A DNA stretch of 64,000 bases from Bryopsis sp. KO-2023 (lineage: Eukaryota > Chlorophyta > Ulvophyceae > Bryopsidales > Bryopsidaceae), in assembly GCA_030272585.1 (NCBI GenBank), contig BSYQ01000001.1:7130001-7194000 (forward strand), written 5' to 3'. Positions 35,001 through 45,000 of the stretch are shown one piece after another. A program made the position numbers and the translations under genes. Every line of letters starts with the position of its first letter. Within the stretch, counting starts at the first letter, position 1. The notes under the pieces are model-generated. The model saw only the letters and a list, made by a program, of their open reading frames with translations. It was not told the DNA's origin and made no database searches.

Positions 35001-36150
35001 CAAAAAAAAAATCGGAAAGAAGACTCCTTCACTGGCTTTTTTCTTCTTGTTCTTTCTTTACATTGGCATACAATTCCTGCTGCTTTTTTTTTTTTTTTTT
35101 TTAAGGGTTTTCGATGTTTGAGTTTGAGCATCCATGTTTTTGTCCTGGTTCAAATTTCTGGAAGCCATCCATATGATGCATTCTTGCTTTTTTTTGTTTC
35201 GAATCGCGGTTTTCAATATCAAGAAAAAAAAAACATTGCAACTGTTTGTGTGTGTGGGATGTAATTTCTCACCCCCAATGCTTGGGACATTTGATCCACC
35301 AGCTCAGAGAAACAAACGTTTTTGGCGTTCTTGACGACCTCGATCACGCCAACCGGTCTGTCTCGACTTTTGGACTCGAAGAAAGGCATCAACACCGTCG
35401 AGTGGACGCAACACCTCTGAGCCTCGTCGACGCGAAGGTACACCGGCTTTTCATACCTTTGCAAGTCGGAGCACATCTCGGGCTGCATTCCCAACTCCAA
35501 ACACTCAGCAAATCCCTCGATAAGCGACAACAGTTGTGGAGGCGTCGGGTTCGTGCAAGCTCCAAAAACGTCACGAAAAAACAGTGAAACATGGCAATAA
35601 GCGTCAATACCTGCGACGTAGTGAAGACGCGCCCCACCGCGCCGAGCAGTTTGGGCGCGAATACGTCCGTGGGAAAGTGATAACGACATGATATGCACCT
35701 GAATAGTGCAAGGAGGTCGCCGATACCGATAACAGAGTAAGGGAGACCCTGAAAAAGAAAAAGGAAAAAGAGGCGTAAAAAACCTTCCCGACAAAAAAAA
35801 AGCGTCGAGTCCTATATCTCGCCAGATATTCCACCAGACGCCAGCGCTTCGCTCCTTTCCGTCAGAAACGCACCTGGGTTGCGAGAACGACGTTGTCGCT
35901 TTCAAAATATTCCGGCATCCACACCTGACGAGGAAGGAAACAAAATCCACATCAAGCCTGCTCAACCCCTCACCCCCAAAAAACAACAACAACAAAATCA
36001 TGGTGTCCAAACCACCAAAAATATTTTCCTCCCTACCTGAATCAGTGACCCACAATCTGAATCCTTGAGACAATTGTTCAATTCCAGCACCGCCTCCGCA
36101 CATCGTTCCCGCATCGAGGCGGAGAACGACTTGCGGCGCTGCACCTCCAT
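32080..36150 (-). CDS. NLP: NIN-like protein (NLP): GAF-like sensor domain plus RWP-RK DNA-binding domain
   Basis: Nine exons give 688 codons in one frame: 36150-36037, 35924-35874, 35748-35611, 35515-35273, 34853-34601, 34118-34019, 33729-33128, 32913-32684, 32415-32080. The start ATG (MEVQRRKSFS) has A at -3 and G at +4.

Exons 1-4 (residues 1-182) carry the NLP N-terminal GAF-like region: MRERCAEAVLELNNCL, QVWMP, LLGAVGRVF, and RVDEAQRCCVHSTVLMPFFE followed by GVIEVV. Exon 7 holds the RWP-RK domain (about residues 414-465: FPYGLKDAAARLGICPTTLK, then RWPCRQ instead of the usual RWPxRK). The C-terminus is Ser/Asp-rich and acidic.

No PB1 domain is seen, unlike land-plant NLPs but as in the Chlamydomonas nitrate regulator NIT2. 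Nuclear transcription factor; a role in nitrate response is inferred from family only. Confidence 0.88.
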
Positions 36151-37086
36151 TTTTAACAGATTCCTCCTCTTGCTTCGGGGGTGAGTACGAATCGCATTCG
36201 CGGAAGGGAGCAGGCGGGACTGGAAGGGGCGGGGGTAAGTAACAAAGCGCAGCACAACACACTGATGGACCCTTGTGAGACATGAACGTGGGCAAAGGGG
36301 CGCGGGGTTCGATCCAGCGCCTCATCGAATTGTCACGTGGCCCACCAGCCCAAAGGTCGACGGGGTGGGCTGATACTTGTCGCACATCCATGTTCACACC
36401 CACACGCTGCGGATAATTTCTCGTCAGGGAGGATATCTCAGAGTTGCAATGTGCTTTGGAACGAGGTCGCAGGGCGGGCGGCACACAGGCCAAGAACAAA
36501 CAGCGTGAAATCCCCTTCTAACTGGAGAATGCATCGCAGCCAAAGTTGAGGTCAAATATCCCGAGTGTGCGTCTACACCGTCTAACGTCCGTCGTATAGA
36601 CTGTAGCGGCGATATATGCCACCGCCGACATCGGGTATCGAGTTACGGACGTCCTCAGTCTCTGATTGGTTGCGGGGCGACGTCGCCAGGAAAGCGAGAA
36701 AAAAGAGGGAAAAGTTGCGTGAATTGAGACTCGGGATTCCGGAGTTGCGACATGCAAGGTTCAACTAAAGGGGTGTGTTTTTCTTCTCACACTATCGGTG
36801 GCGGTATTGTTTAGCTATGTGGTTCTGTGGTGTTTGGTCATCCCATTCTGATATCGTAAGTGTAACCCATGATCAAAACTGAGTAGAATGCTCGTCACAC
36901 CCACACAAGAGCAATTTTGCAAAATTTCCCGTCAATTGACGGAAAATCCATGTTTGGAAGAGTGCCTTGCACGCAAAGACTTCAAACGCAAGAACCCTGT
37001 CCCCCCTTACATTCTTCACCAAACTCATTCTTCCTTGCGCTCAAGAAGCCCTTTGAGGACACGCTGGCTCCATCTTAGACAATAAA
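36151..37086. promoter_or_regulatory. Upstream region of the NLP gene
   Basis: A relatively GC-rich 0.5 kb (36.15-36.75 kb) abuts the NLP start. An inverted CCAAT box (CCAATCAGA on the minus strand) lies at about 36662-36670. The rest, up to the retrotransposon, shows no gene. Promoter assignment is inferred from position. Confidence 0.4.
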
Positions 37087-37090
37087 CTAA

Positions 37091-37347
37091 TGTACAGTTG
37101 CACTCATGTTTTCCCAATCCTTGCGTGAAACGAGCTGTGGATCGTTTGAGTCTTTTACACTGTTAGATTGTTCCGAGTTTCCTTCCCGATAAATACCTTC
37201 CCCAGTTTCTGTCAAGCGCCGTTTCACATCCATTCCAGTAACCTAACTTCCTCACATCGATCTAACCCTTCCCTCCTTTCGATCGTCTAACTTCCTCACA
37301 ACAATCTAATCCCGATAATCAGTCATCTAAACAGACCGTGTGGAACA
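37091..37347 (-). repeat. 3' LTR
   Basis: Reads TGTTCCACACGG...CAACTGTACA on the minus strand. The sequence just upstream of it (GCGAGGTTGGGCCCA) is only a weak polypurine tract. Confidence 0.95.
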
Positions 37348-37526
37348 TGGGCCCAACCTCGCCTGATTTCCACTGTGAGAGACTCCGAAAGAAAAAGAGA
37401 TGACGGGTCATCGCTAAAAAAGAAAAGGCTGCAAAAAAATGGGTTGCGTGCAACACTGGGAGGGGACGTTCTGAGAACCCGAAAAAAATCAAAAAAGAAA
37501 AAATGTGTATCCCGAGCCCGGATGTC

Positions 37527-40500
37527 TTACATGTGGGGAGGCCAGTCGAAATCGTCATCCGCATGCCAAGGTTGACGTCCATGGCATTTCTGGAGGTGAT
37601 CTTGATGGTAGATGCCTCGAGGGCGGCGGCCAGGGCCCGTGCGTGGTGTGAGTTCAGCTGTTCGCCAGAGGGAGCCCGTGAGTTGTTCGACGAGCCGGAG
37701 GGGGCCACGCCAGTGGGGCTGTAGCTTGTCTTCTCGCTTGGCGGCTTGGACGGCGTCATAGTGCCATACGAGGTCCCCTGCGTGGAGTTCCTTAGGGACG
37801 ACTTTGCGTAGGCTGTTGCGGTAAGCGCGTTGCTTGTTTGCTCGTTCCCGGGCAGTCCATTGTGTGGCCGCAGAGCTGGTCCAAAGCTGCTGGGGGGAGG
37901 CGCCGGTGGTGCTGTGCGGCGTGGTGTTGATGGCACGGACTGCAGCATCAATATGGTGAGGCCAGTCGTGGGTGCTGTTGTGCAAAAGTTTTTTGATGCG
38001 GTCCTCGAGGGTGCGGTGGAAACGTTCCACCAACCCATTGGAGTTGTGTTTGTGTGGGGGAGTGTAAATGAGCTCCACGCCGTTGTCTTTGCTCCAGGTT
38101 CGCATGTCGTTCGAACTGTTGTAGCCGGCCCCATCGAGGATGAGGAGCACAGGGTGTCCGTGGTTTCCGGCCCAGCGGTCCAATGCGGCCGTGATTGTGG
38201 CGGACGTCACGGTCCTGGAGGCCGTGGCTTGTCCGCGTCGAGTGCAGCTGTCCACGATGCAGGTGATGAACTTTTCGCCTGTGGTAGCGGGCGTGAGGGG
38301 CCCGATAACATCCAGATGGAGCACAGTGCCAGGGGAATCTCCGTAGGGCAGTTGGCCCCAGGGACGACGTGGGGTGAGGGGACGAAAAATGGCGCAGGTT
38401 GGGCAGGTGGCGACGACTTCAGAAATGACGTTTTTGGGAATAGTGTGACCGTCCTGTTTGGCTTGGAGGTGTGTCTTCTCTACACCCCAGTGCTCCTTGC
38501 GATGGGTGTTCCAAGCTTGCTGATGAGGTGTTAGGGTGGTCGTGGTGTTGACGGCTGGTGTTGGTTGTTTTTTGTCCGTTTGGTTCGGCCGACTGAGGAG
38601 GTCAGCAGCAACGTTAGTGGACCCCGGCAAAAATTCGAAGGTGGTGTGGGTTTCGTTACCGAGTATCCAGGCCCACAGGCGGCCCACCCTTTTGTCGTTT
38701 TTTCCAAGCCCGCCTGTTCGCATTTGTTCGGCGAGTGCTTGGTTGTCAGTGCGTAGGGTGGTCGGTGTGTTTCCTCGATACGCCGACGTTTTTTGGAGGG
38801 CCCATTTGACGGCCTTCAATTCGCCAAGGAACGAGGACGTCGGTTCTGTGAGCCGAGTACTGCCATAATCGATCAGGTGGGTTTGGTCCTTGTTGTCGTG
38901 GGCGAAGAGGATGTAACCTGCGTGTTCGCCTGACCAGTCTGTTTCGAGTGTGAAGGTGCGAGCTGTGAGGCCTGGTAGGGCTAGATCCGTTTGGTGGTTT
39001 ACGGCGTAGGAGATGAAAGTGTGGAGAGCTTGCTGGACGTCGTGTTGCCATTGTGCGACATCGGGGGCAGCTGAATAGGCGGCCAGGAGTTTTCTCAGGG
39101 TGTCCAGGTGATGTTCGAGCTTGGGTATTGTTTTCCTGCAGTAAGAAAAAATACCAATGATCCTGGCGAGGTCAGTGGTGTCGTTGACAGGGCCGAGTTC
39201 ATTGAGTTTGTCCGTGAGAAAGGGCTTGTGGGACCACTGGCCGTCGTGGAGGTGGTAACCGAGGAACTCCACTGTATCTGCGAGCCAGGTCACTTTTTGG
39301 TAGTTCACTTTTAAGCCGTAGTCCTGGAGAACCGAAAATAGTTCGTTTAGTTTCGTGTGTAGTTCGGCCGCAGTGGGGGCGCCCAGCAAGATATCGTCTG
39401 CGTAGATTACGCAGTCCAAATGGCCGAGGATGCTGGTGATCCTGTCCGAGAACAGGGTTGGGCTCCAGCACCACCCTTGGGGGAGGCGGTTCCACTTGTA
39501 TCGCCGCCCCTGCCATGTAAAGGAGAATAGGGGCGACAGCTCAGGTGAGATGGCAAGTCCAAAAAAAGCGTCCTTGAGGTCTATTTTGGCATAGACCTTC
39601 CACTCGGCCTTCACTTTCCAGATAGTGCGCCATGGGTCGGAAAAAACCATGCCCAGTTTTTTGAAGTAGCCATTGAGTCGTCGAAAGTCGTTAGTGAAAC
39701 GATAGGTTCCGTCGTCTTTGGCGATGGGCAGTAATGGGTTGAAAAAGGCTGCTTCAGAGGAAGGTGATAGAGAAAGATACCCACGGTCGACGTAGAGCTC
39801 CAGTTGTTTCGTGACTGCGTTTCTGTCGACGACCTTGTCGACAGAATACTCCGTGCGTAACCCTGCGTCGCCTGGTTTGGTCCACTCCATTTCGTCCGGT
39901 CTGATTTGGAGAGCTTTCATTTTTTCGTTGATAGGGTGTGTGCTGAGGTCGCCGACGTCTGGAAAACGTGCCATGATGTCGTTAGCAATGTCCTGGCTTG
40001 TGAGGTTTGTTTTTTGTGGCAGGGTGACGGCGTGGACTTTGGGGCGGTCCAGGCGGTTGACGACATGGTGCTGTGCGCCGTGGATATTGATGAGGGGGGT
40101 GGTGGCTGTGAGTTGGTGGACGCGATCCGTCGAGTTCCAGACGTCGACGCGGAAATGGCCCGCCTTAGTCGTCAATGCGCCGGTGACGAGGCCTGGGCGG
40201 TGGAGTGCAGGCGTGATAGTGGCCTGGCCGGCGACGTCCATTCTATATGGTAAGTAGAGTCGAGTCCACTTTTGGGGCTCCAGGATATATGGTTTTCCTG
40301 CTTGCAGCTGAATGCAGGTTTTTTTACTGGAGAGGCCAGTTCCCTGGTGTACAGGCCAGAGCTGGGTAAGGTGGACAGTGCCTTGTTGAGGTGCAATGGT
40401 GGGGTTAGTAGATGTTACCACATGACATTGGATTGTGGCTCCTGTGGTGGTTTGACAGATTTCGCCAAGGTTGGCATTCACCGAGATGTTGAGCGCCTTG

Positions 40501-41915
40501 ATCCCGTCGATGCCCAGAATTGGAGTGGTCGTCGCATTGGTGACGAGCCATGTGACGAGCTGCGTGTCATCCGATACTCCGATAGCGGTAGGCAGGAGAG
40601 CTTCCCCATTGACGACACTAGAGGAGCCGTTGAAGCCTTCAATGCGCTGGGGCGTTTGGAGGGTGGAGCTGTACGGAATCCCATACCGTTTGGCGATGGA
40701 GAGAGGGAGCAGGGACGCCTGAGATCCGGTATCGATCAGGCAGGATTTGAGTGGTTGTTTGTGAATAGTGATGGGGGTGTGGAGAAGAGATGGTGGTGTG
40801 GAAGCTGCTGCATACTGCGAATTGGTCTTTACAGTGTTAGTAATCTTCTGGTTTTGCTTTTTCTTCCTACAGTTTGCTTCCGAGTGGCCCTTCCACCCAC
40901 AGTAGCCACACGTTTGATCCCTGTCCGCCTGAAGCGCAGCCACCGTGTCCTGAAGCCCTTTGAGCTGTGCCTGGAATTCCGTCGTCGGGGGCGTTGAAAC
41001 GACGGTGCACCACATCCAGCGCAAAATCCATTCGCCAGTGGTGGTCGCCAGTGTGACGACCGGCAGCTTCCCCAAAGTCCGAAGCGACCCCTTGATCGTC
41101 TTGATGACACTCGAGAGCTTGAGGTAAACGAAAGCGAGGACGTTCACCAATAAGAACGCCAGGAACGCACCAAAAAGCTGCGACATCATATCCAGGCGGG
41201 ACGAGAACCAATGGCGGGCTCGTTTGGGCATGGCGCCAAAAACGTCGAAAGGATCACTGAAGAAACTCCTCACGGCGGTGGACAGGGAAGCAGTGGCCTG
41301 GAAAAAAGCGCTGGTAAAGAGAGTGAGACAGGTATCCCATTTTGCGCATGTCTCTGTTTGTTTGCCTTTTCCTGTAGGTAGTCGGAAAAAAGAGAACCAC
41401 CCCGCCGTTTTGACGAGAGGGTCCTTTGCGCGGGGGGTGTCCCAGTTGGGTGCCAGCTTGGGTGGAGGTTCGTCGGGTGGTGGTTGATCACCACGTTCGC
41501 GAATGTACCAATAAGGTGGGTGTTCGCGTAGTCGTCGCTCATCGCGGAGTTGCTCTGAGAGGGACATAACTTTTGCTCTGAGCTTCACTTTTTCCTTTTC
41601 CAACGCTGCCAGTTCTTTATCTTGAGCGGTTGCGAAAATGCCTCCATCCACTGTGTGTATGCAGGTGGTCGAAAAGAAAATGGTGAGCCAAGCGAGCGAG
41701 AGAGGTGAGAGGTATACTCTTTTTGTCGTTCTGGTCGCGTTGCGCCCAGAAACGTCTTCGGCTCCGAAACCATGTACAGTTGCACTCATGTTTTCCCAAT
41801 CCTTGCGTGAAACGAGCTGTGGATCGTTTGAGTCTTTTACACTGTTAGATTGTTCCGAGTTTCCTTCCCGATAAATACCTTCCCCAGTTTCTGTCAAGCG
41901 CCGTTTCACATCCAT
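37527..41915 (-). CDS. Gag-Pol polyprotein (single frame) of the LTR retrotransposon
   Basis: 1,462 codons from the first ATG (41915), or 1,420 from the ATG at 41789; both lie inside the 5' LTR. Numbering from the first ATG: hydrophobic segments at about 68-90 and 243-266; coiled coil at 100-131; one zinc knuckle C336-C339-H344-C349; protease DTG at 395-397; reverse transcriptase with LPQG and SPTLF motifs (811-822) and YADD 838-841; RNase H with acidic residues near 993, 1032 and 1057; integrase HHCC zinc region 1138-1174 and catalytic D1202, D1261, E1297; stop at 37527-37529.

LPQGxxxSPTLF is closer to the retrovirus form than to the usual gypsy LPFGLxNAPATF. Hydrophobic helices in the Gag part are unusual. 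All catalytic residues are present, so the element appears competent. Confidence 0.92.
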   Translation of the reverse strand: MDVKRRLTETGEGIYREGNSEQSNSVKDSNDPQLVSRKDWENMSATVHGFGAEDVSGRNATRTTKRVYLSPLSLAWLTIFFSTTCIHTVDGGIFATAQDKELAALEKEKVKLRAKVMSLSEQLRDERRLREHPPYWYIRERGDQPPPDEPPPKLAPNWDTPRAKDPLVKTAGWFSFFRLPTGKGKQTETCAKWDTCLTLFTSAFFQATASLSTAVRSFFSDPFDVFGAMPKRARHWFSSRLDMMSQLFGAFLAFLLVNVLAFVYLKLSSVIKTIKGSLRTLGKLPVVTLATTTGEWILRWMWCTVVSTPPTTEFQAQLKGLQDTVAALQADRDQTCGYCGWKGHSEANCRKKKQNQKITNTVKTNSQYAAASTPPSLLHTPITIHKQPLKSCLIDTGSQASLLPLSIAKRYGIPYSSTLQTPQRIEGFNGSSSVVNGEALLPTAIGVSDDTQLVTWLVTNATTTPILGIDGIKALNISVNANLGEICQTTTGATIQCHVVTSTNPTIAPQQGTVHLTQLWPVHQGTGLSSKKTCIQLQAGKPYILEPQKWTRLYLPYRMDVAGQATITPALHRPGLVTGALTTKAGHFRVDVWNSTDRVHQLTATTPLINIHGAQHHVVNRLDRPKVHAVTLPQKTNLTSQDIANDIMARFPDVGDLSTHPINEKMKALQIRPDEMEWTKPGDAGLRTEYSVDKVVDRNAVTKQLELYVDRGYLSLSPSSEAAFFNPLLPIAKDDGTYRFTNDFRRLNGYFKKLGMVFSDPWRTIWKVKAEWKVYAKIDLKDAFFGLAISPELSPLFSFTWQGRRYKWNRLPQGWCWSPTLFSDRITSILGHLDCVIYADDILLGAPTAAELHTKLNELFSVLQDYGLKVNYQKVTWLADTVEFLGYHLHDGQWSHKPFLTDKLNELGPVNDTTDLARIIGIFSYCRKTIPKLEHHLDTLRKLLAAYSAAPDVAQWQHDVQQALHTFISYAVNHQTDLALPGLTARTFTLETDWSGEHAGYILFAHDNKDQTHLIDYGSTRLTEPTSSFLGELKAVKWALQKTSAYRGNTPTTLRTDNQALAEQMRTGGLGKNDKRVGRLWAWILGNETHTTFEFLPGSTNVAADLLSRPNQTDKKQPTPAVNTTTTLTPHQQAWNTHRKEHWGVEKTHLQAKQDGHTIPKNVISEVVATCPTCAIFRPLTPRRPWGQLPYGDSPGTVLHLDVIGPLTPATTGEKFITCIVDSCTRRGQATASRTVTSATITAALDRWAGNHGHPVLLILDGAGYNSSNDMRTWSKDNGVELIYTPPHKHNSNGLVERFHRTLEDRIKKLLHNSTHDWPHHIDAAVRAINTTPHSTTGASPQQLWTSSAATQWTARERANKQRAYRNSLRKVVPKELHAGDLVWHYDAVQAAKREDKLQPHWRGPLRLVEQLTGSLWRTAELTPRTGPGRRPRGIYHQDHLQKCHGRQPWHADDDFDWPPHM
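41760..41772 (-). other. Candidate primer-binding site
   Basis: Directly after the 5' LTR the minus strand reads TGGTTTCGGAGCC, starting TGG as expected for pairing with a tRNA CCA end. It differs at two positions from the common plant initiator-Met site TGGTATCAGAGCC. The polyprotein frame runs through it. Confidence 0.65.
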
Positions 41916-42029
41916 TCCAGTAACCTAACTTCCTCACATCGATCTAACCCTTCCCTCCTTTCGATCGTCTAACTTCCTCACAACAATCTAATCCCGATAA
42001 TCAGTCATCTAAACAGACCGTGTGGAACA
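41773..42029 (-). repeat. 5' LTR
   Basis: Same 257 bp as 37091-37347. Contains two in-frame ATGs (41915 and 41789) of the polyprotein. Confidence 0.95.
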
Positions 42030-42044
42030 CTAAAATTTTAACAT

Positions 42045-45000
42045 TCATCTCTCACGCACTTCGCGCCTTCTGAATTTTTGAAAAGTTTCCTGACTAGTTT
42101 CCTTCAACCTCTCACGGAGCGCCTCCAAGTCCCCGCTGCTCTTCCAGGATTTCTGAACCAAGTTTCTTTGGCTTGCCCCCTCACGAACTTCCCCATTCAG
42201 CGACAACTTATCACAAAAACCAATAATATCCCTGGCCAGATCCTTTGTTTCCTGGATTTCTTTCTCAAGCTTCGTGAGCAAATAGTACTCTCCGAAGCGC
42301 CTCTTGAACGTGGCGTTCCGTGCCCTAGATTGAATCATGTGGGCCACCACATCATACTCTGCCGTCTCAGGGACGGCTAGGTTGTCCAAATCCAGACTCT
42401 GAATTGCTCTATCGATTCTCCTGTGGGATAGGTGTATTGGAGCCGTGGAGGAAAGATTCGGATTCCTCCTTGAACGGGAAAACAACCTGAGCAAAGTTTG
42501 GAGTGGGTAGCTGTCGTTCCTTTGGCCGTCAACGGATTGAGTGAGACTCGATTCGCGTTGCAGTGTGCAGGTCCGTTTCAGGCACATTAGCTCCTTCCTG
42601 AAGACCCGTATCTGCCTGTCCCTGTTTGAAGAACGGCGCTTTTCGAGCTTCCTGTAGATCTGGCTGCTGGCGCCGTCAGGAATCGAATGCATCGAAATTC
42701 CGTATAATCTGCACAACAGGGCGTGGAGCACGTCCTACAAGAAAAAAAGCCACAGCGACTGCTTCAAATAATAGACACAAGAGTGTTAAAAGAGCGCATG
42801 TTTTATCCCAGCGCGTCCCCGGCCTTGCCTGATAGAAAACTAGAATCTGTGTCCCAACAGCAGTCGTCTTGACTTCGAGTTCGCGGATTAAACTCATGAC
42901 TTCCACTGTGGGGACGTCCGCTTGACCGCTGCTTGTGCCCAAGGGCGGCGGGAGCTCCCTCAAGAACGACACAAGATCCGTCGTCCTCAGAAATCCTGAC
43001 GCATCTGGGTCGAATTCCTGCCACAGATGCTTGAATTGTAACAGATGCGTCTCGTCCACCAGGCTCAAATCGCTCCCGCTGCTATAATTCTCCAATACGA
43101 TCGCAAGGAAGAGGTTCAACAGGATGAATGTCCCGAAGATGGCAAAGCTGAAGAAGTACAGAGGCGCCCACATGCTCCCGCAGTCGCCCTGTTCAAAGGA
43201 TGCATCTGTCAGCGTGTCAGCGTTACTGTGTGCAGGCTTCGAACAAACTTGAACGGGATTTCTGGACTGAGTGCTTTGAACCTCAGAGGCAAAACGGCTT
43301 TTGGAAAGCGTTGATCAAGTTTCGTTACACGTTTTATGTTTCGGAGCTTACCGGAGCCATGTGAGGCTGAGGACACACCAGGCTGCCCGCTGCGCAACAG
43401 TGTGGCGGCTTGACCATACAATCAGCCATTATACCGTTCCAGCCTTCGCCCGTGAGCATCCTCAGGAGTGTCACCATTCCATACCCAACATTCTTGAAGT
43501 TTGCATGAACGGTGAGATAGGAGTGGTATGTTCCTATCCTCCCAAAGAAACACATCCCAACAACACTGTACCAAAAGATCATTATCAGTATCAGTCCCCC
43601 CACGTTCAGCATCGTTGGTATGGATCTGAAAAGCGTGTCCAGCATGACTCGCAGAGACTGGAGTTGATGGATGAGACGCAACGCTCTTGCTATTCTGATT
43701 ATCCGAAAGACGACCATATCGCTGGAGGAGCCACAGATCCAGCTCAATACGGAGACACACACTATGAGGAAATCGAACGCATTCCAAGGGCCCAGCAAGT
43801 ACACAAAGAAACGCATTGCGTATATTTTGAGGGCAGCCTCCAAAGCGAACACCATCATGAAAGTCTGGTTGGCCACTTCTAGGATGGCCTTGTGCCTGCT
43901 CGAAATCCCATAGCCGTCTGTCATCATGAATATCACATTCAACATGATCAAACACAGGATCCAAATCTCAAAAGCTCTGGAATTCACGATGGCGTATATC
44001 TGCAAACAATGGGAAAACGCTATCAGGTCCAGCAGTCGGGGGGCCACATTGCTCAATTACACTACATGAGGCATTAGTAATACAACTTGATTCATCAAGG
44101 ACTGACCACAAGCTTCTACGATCCAAAGCATTGCTCAAATATGCTGTGGAACAACCAGGGCAGAGAAACACATCTGGGTTACTGGAGCCGTACCTTTCCT
44201 CTCAATCCAGATGGCTGCTTCATCGTCATGACTATTCTCATTTGCAGAAGCCTCTTGTGTAAACTGAACCATTGTTTTTGCTCCTGGGTGGTGAACAGGT
44301 TTCCACCTTCCCTGTCCCTCATTGTTGCAAAATTGTCCATCATCAGTCCAACAAAAAGGTTGATCAAAAACATCGCACCGATGATCATGTACACAACGAA
44401 AAAGAGGGCCTTCTCAGGATGAGCATTCTTTCGCGGCTGCCGGTCAACTCCTGCAGTGGAGAAAGAGGATGCTCAGACCTGTGCTGTAACAAAAACTGTT
44501 TCCATGATTTGCTGGAAAAAAAGGGTGGCTTCCAGAATAGCCCAGCACCTTCTGCATCGATGCCTTTGATCATGACATCCACCCAGCCCTCTGTGGTGGA
44601 CATCTCCAACAGCGTCATGAGTGCATGAAGGATATCATCAAAATGGGATCTGGAGTTCTCCCAGACCCTTTGCCGTCCATCCTCCATCTCACCAACACAC
44701 TCATCGTGATTCATGACTAAGGGGTCGTTGCAGAAGTGCAGCTTCCCCATGAAAAGCATCATGCCCAAAACTCCAAAGATCGTCCAAAACACCGCCGACA
44801 CAAGAAGGCTGCCACCCAAGCCTGCATGCGAGAAAAACACAGATCCTCTGGATTCTTCCGGGAAAAACAGCATTGAAAAACTCTTTCGTCAAGGCTTTGG
44901 ACGGCATGACTTGTGCATGTATCGAACAGGTGTCGGCGATCAACTGACCTGAGAAAGATTTCATTAGAACGCGGAGTACAATCTTAATTTCTGGGACACG

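Larger units (their letters stand above)
37087..42033 (-). mobile_element. Full-length LTR retrotransposon with CTAA target duplication
   Basis: Two 257-bp direct repeats (37091-37347 and 41773-42029) look identical base for base and have TG...CA ends. They are flanked by CTAA at 37087-37090 and 42030-42033 (the preceding A makes a 5-bp ACTAA reading possible). The interior holds one uninterrupted polyprotein frame on the minus strand. Order protease, reverse transcriptase, RNase H, integrase is that of Ty3/gypsy elements and retroviruses. No envelope gene. Identical LTRs and an open frame imply a very recent insertion. Confidence 0.95.

Noticed and set aside
35219..36499. Single 426-codon minus-strand frame at the NLP 5' end
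   Set aside because: Only its last part is exon 4. Upstream exons 1-3 lie in other frames and match NLP motifs with good splice sites.
37830..40997. Plus-strand frames inside the retrotransposon
   Set aside because: Shadows of the polyprotein; no retroviral accessory or envelope features.
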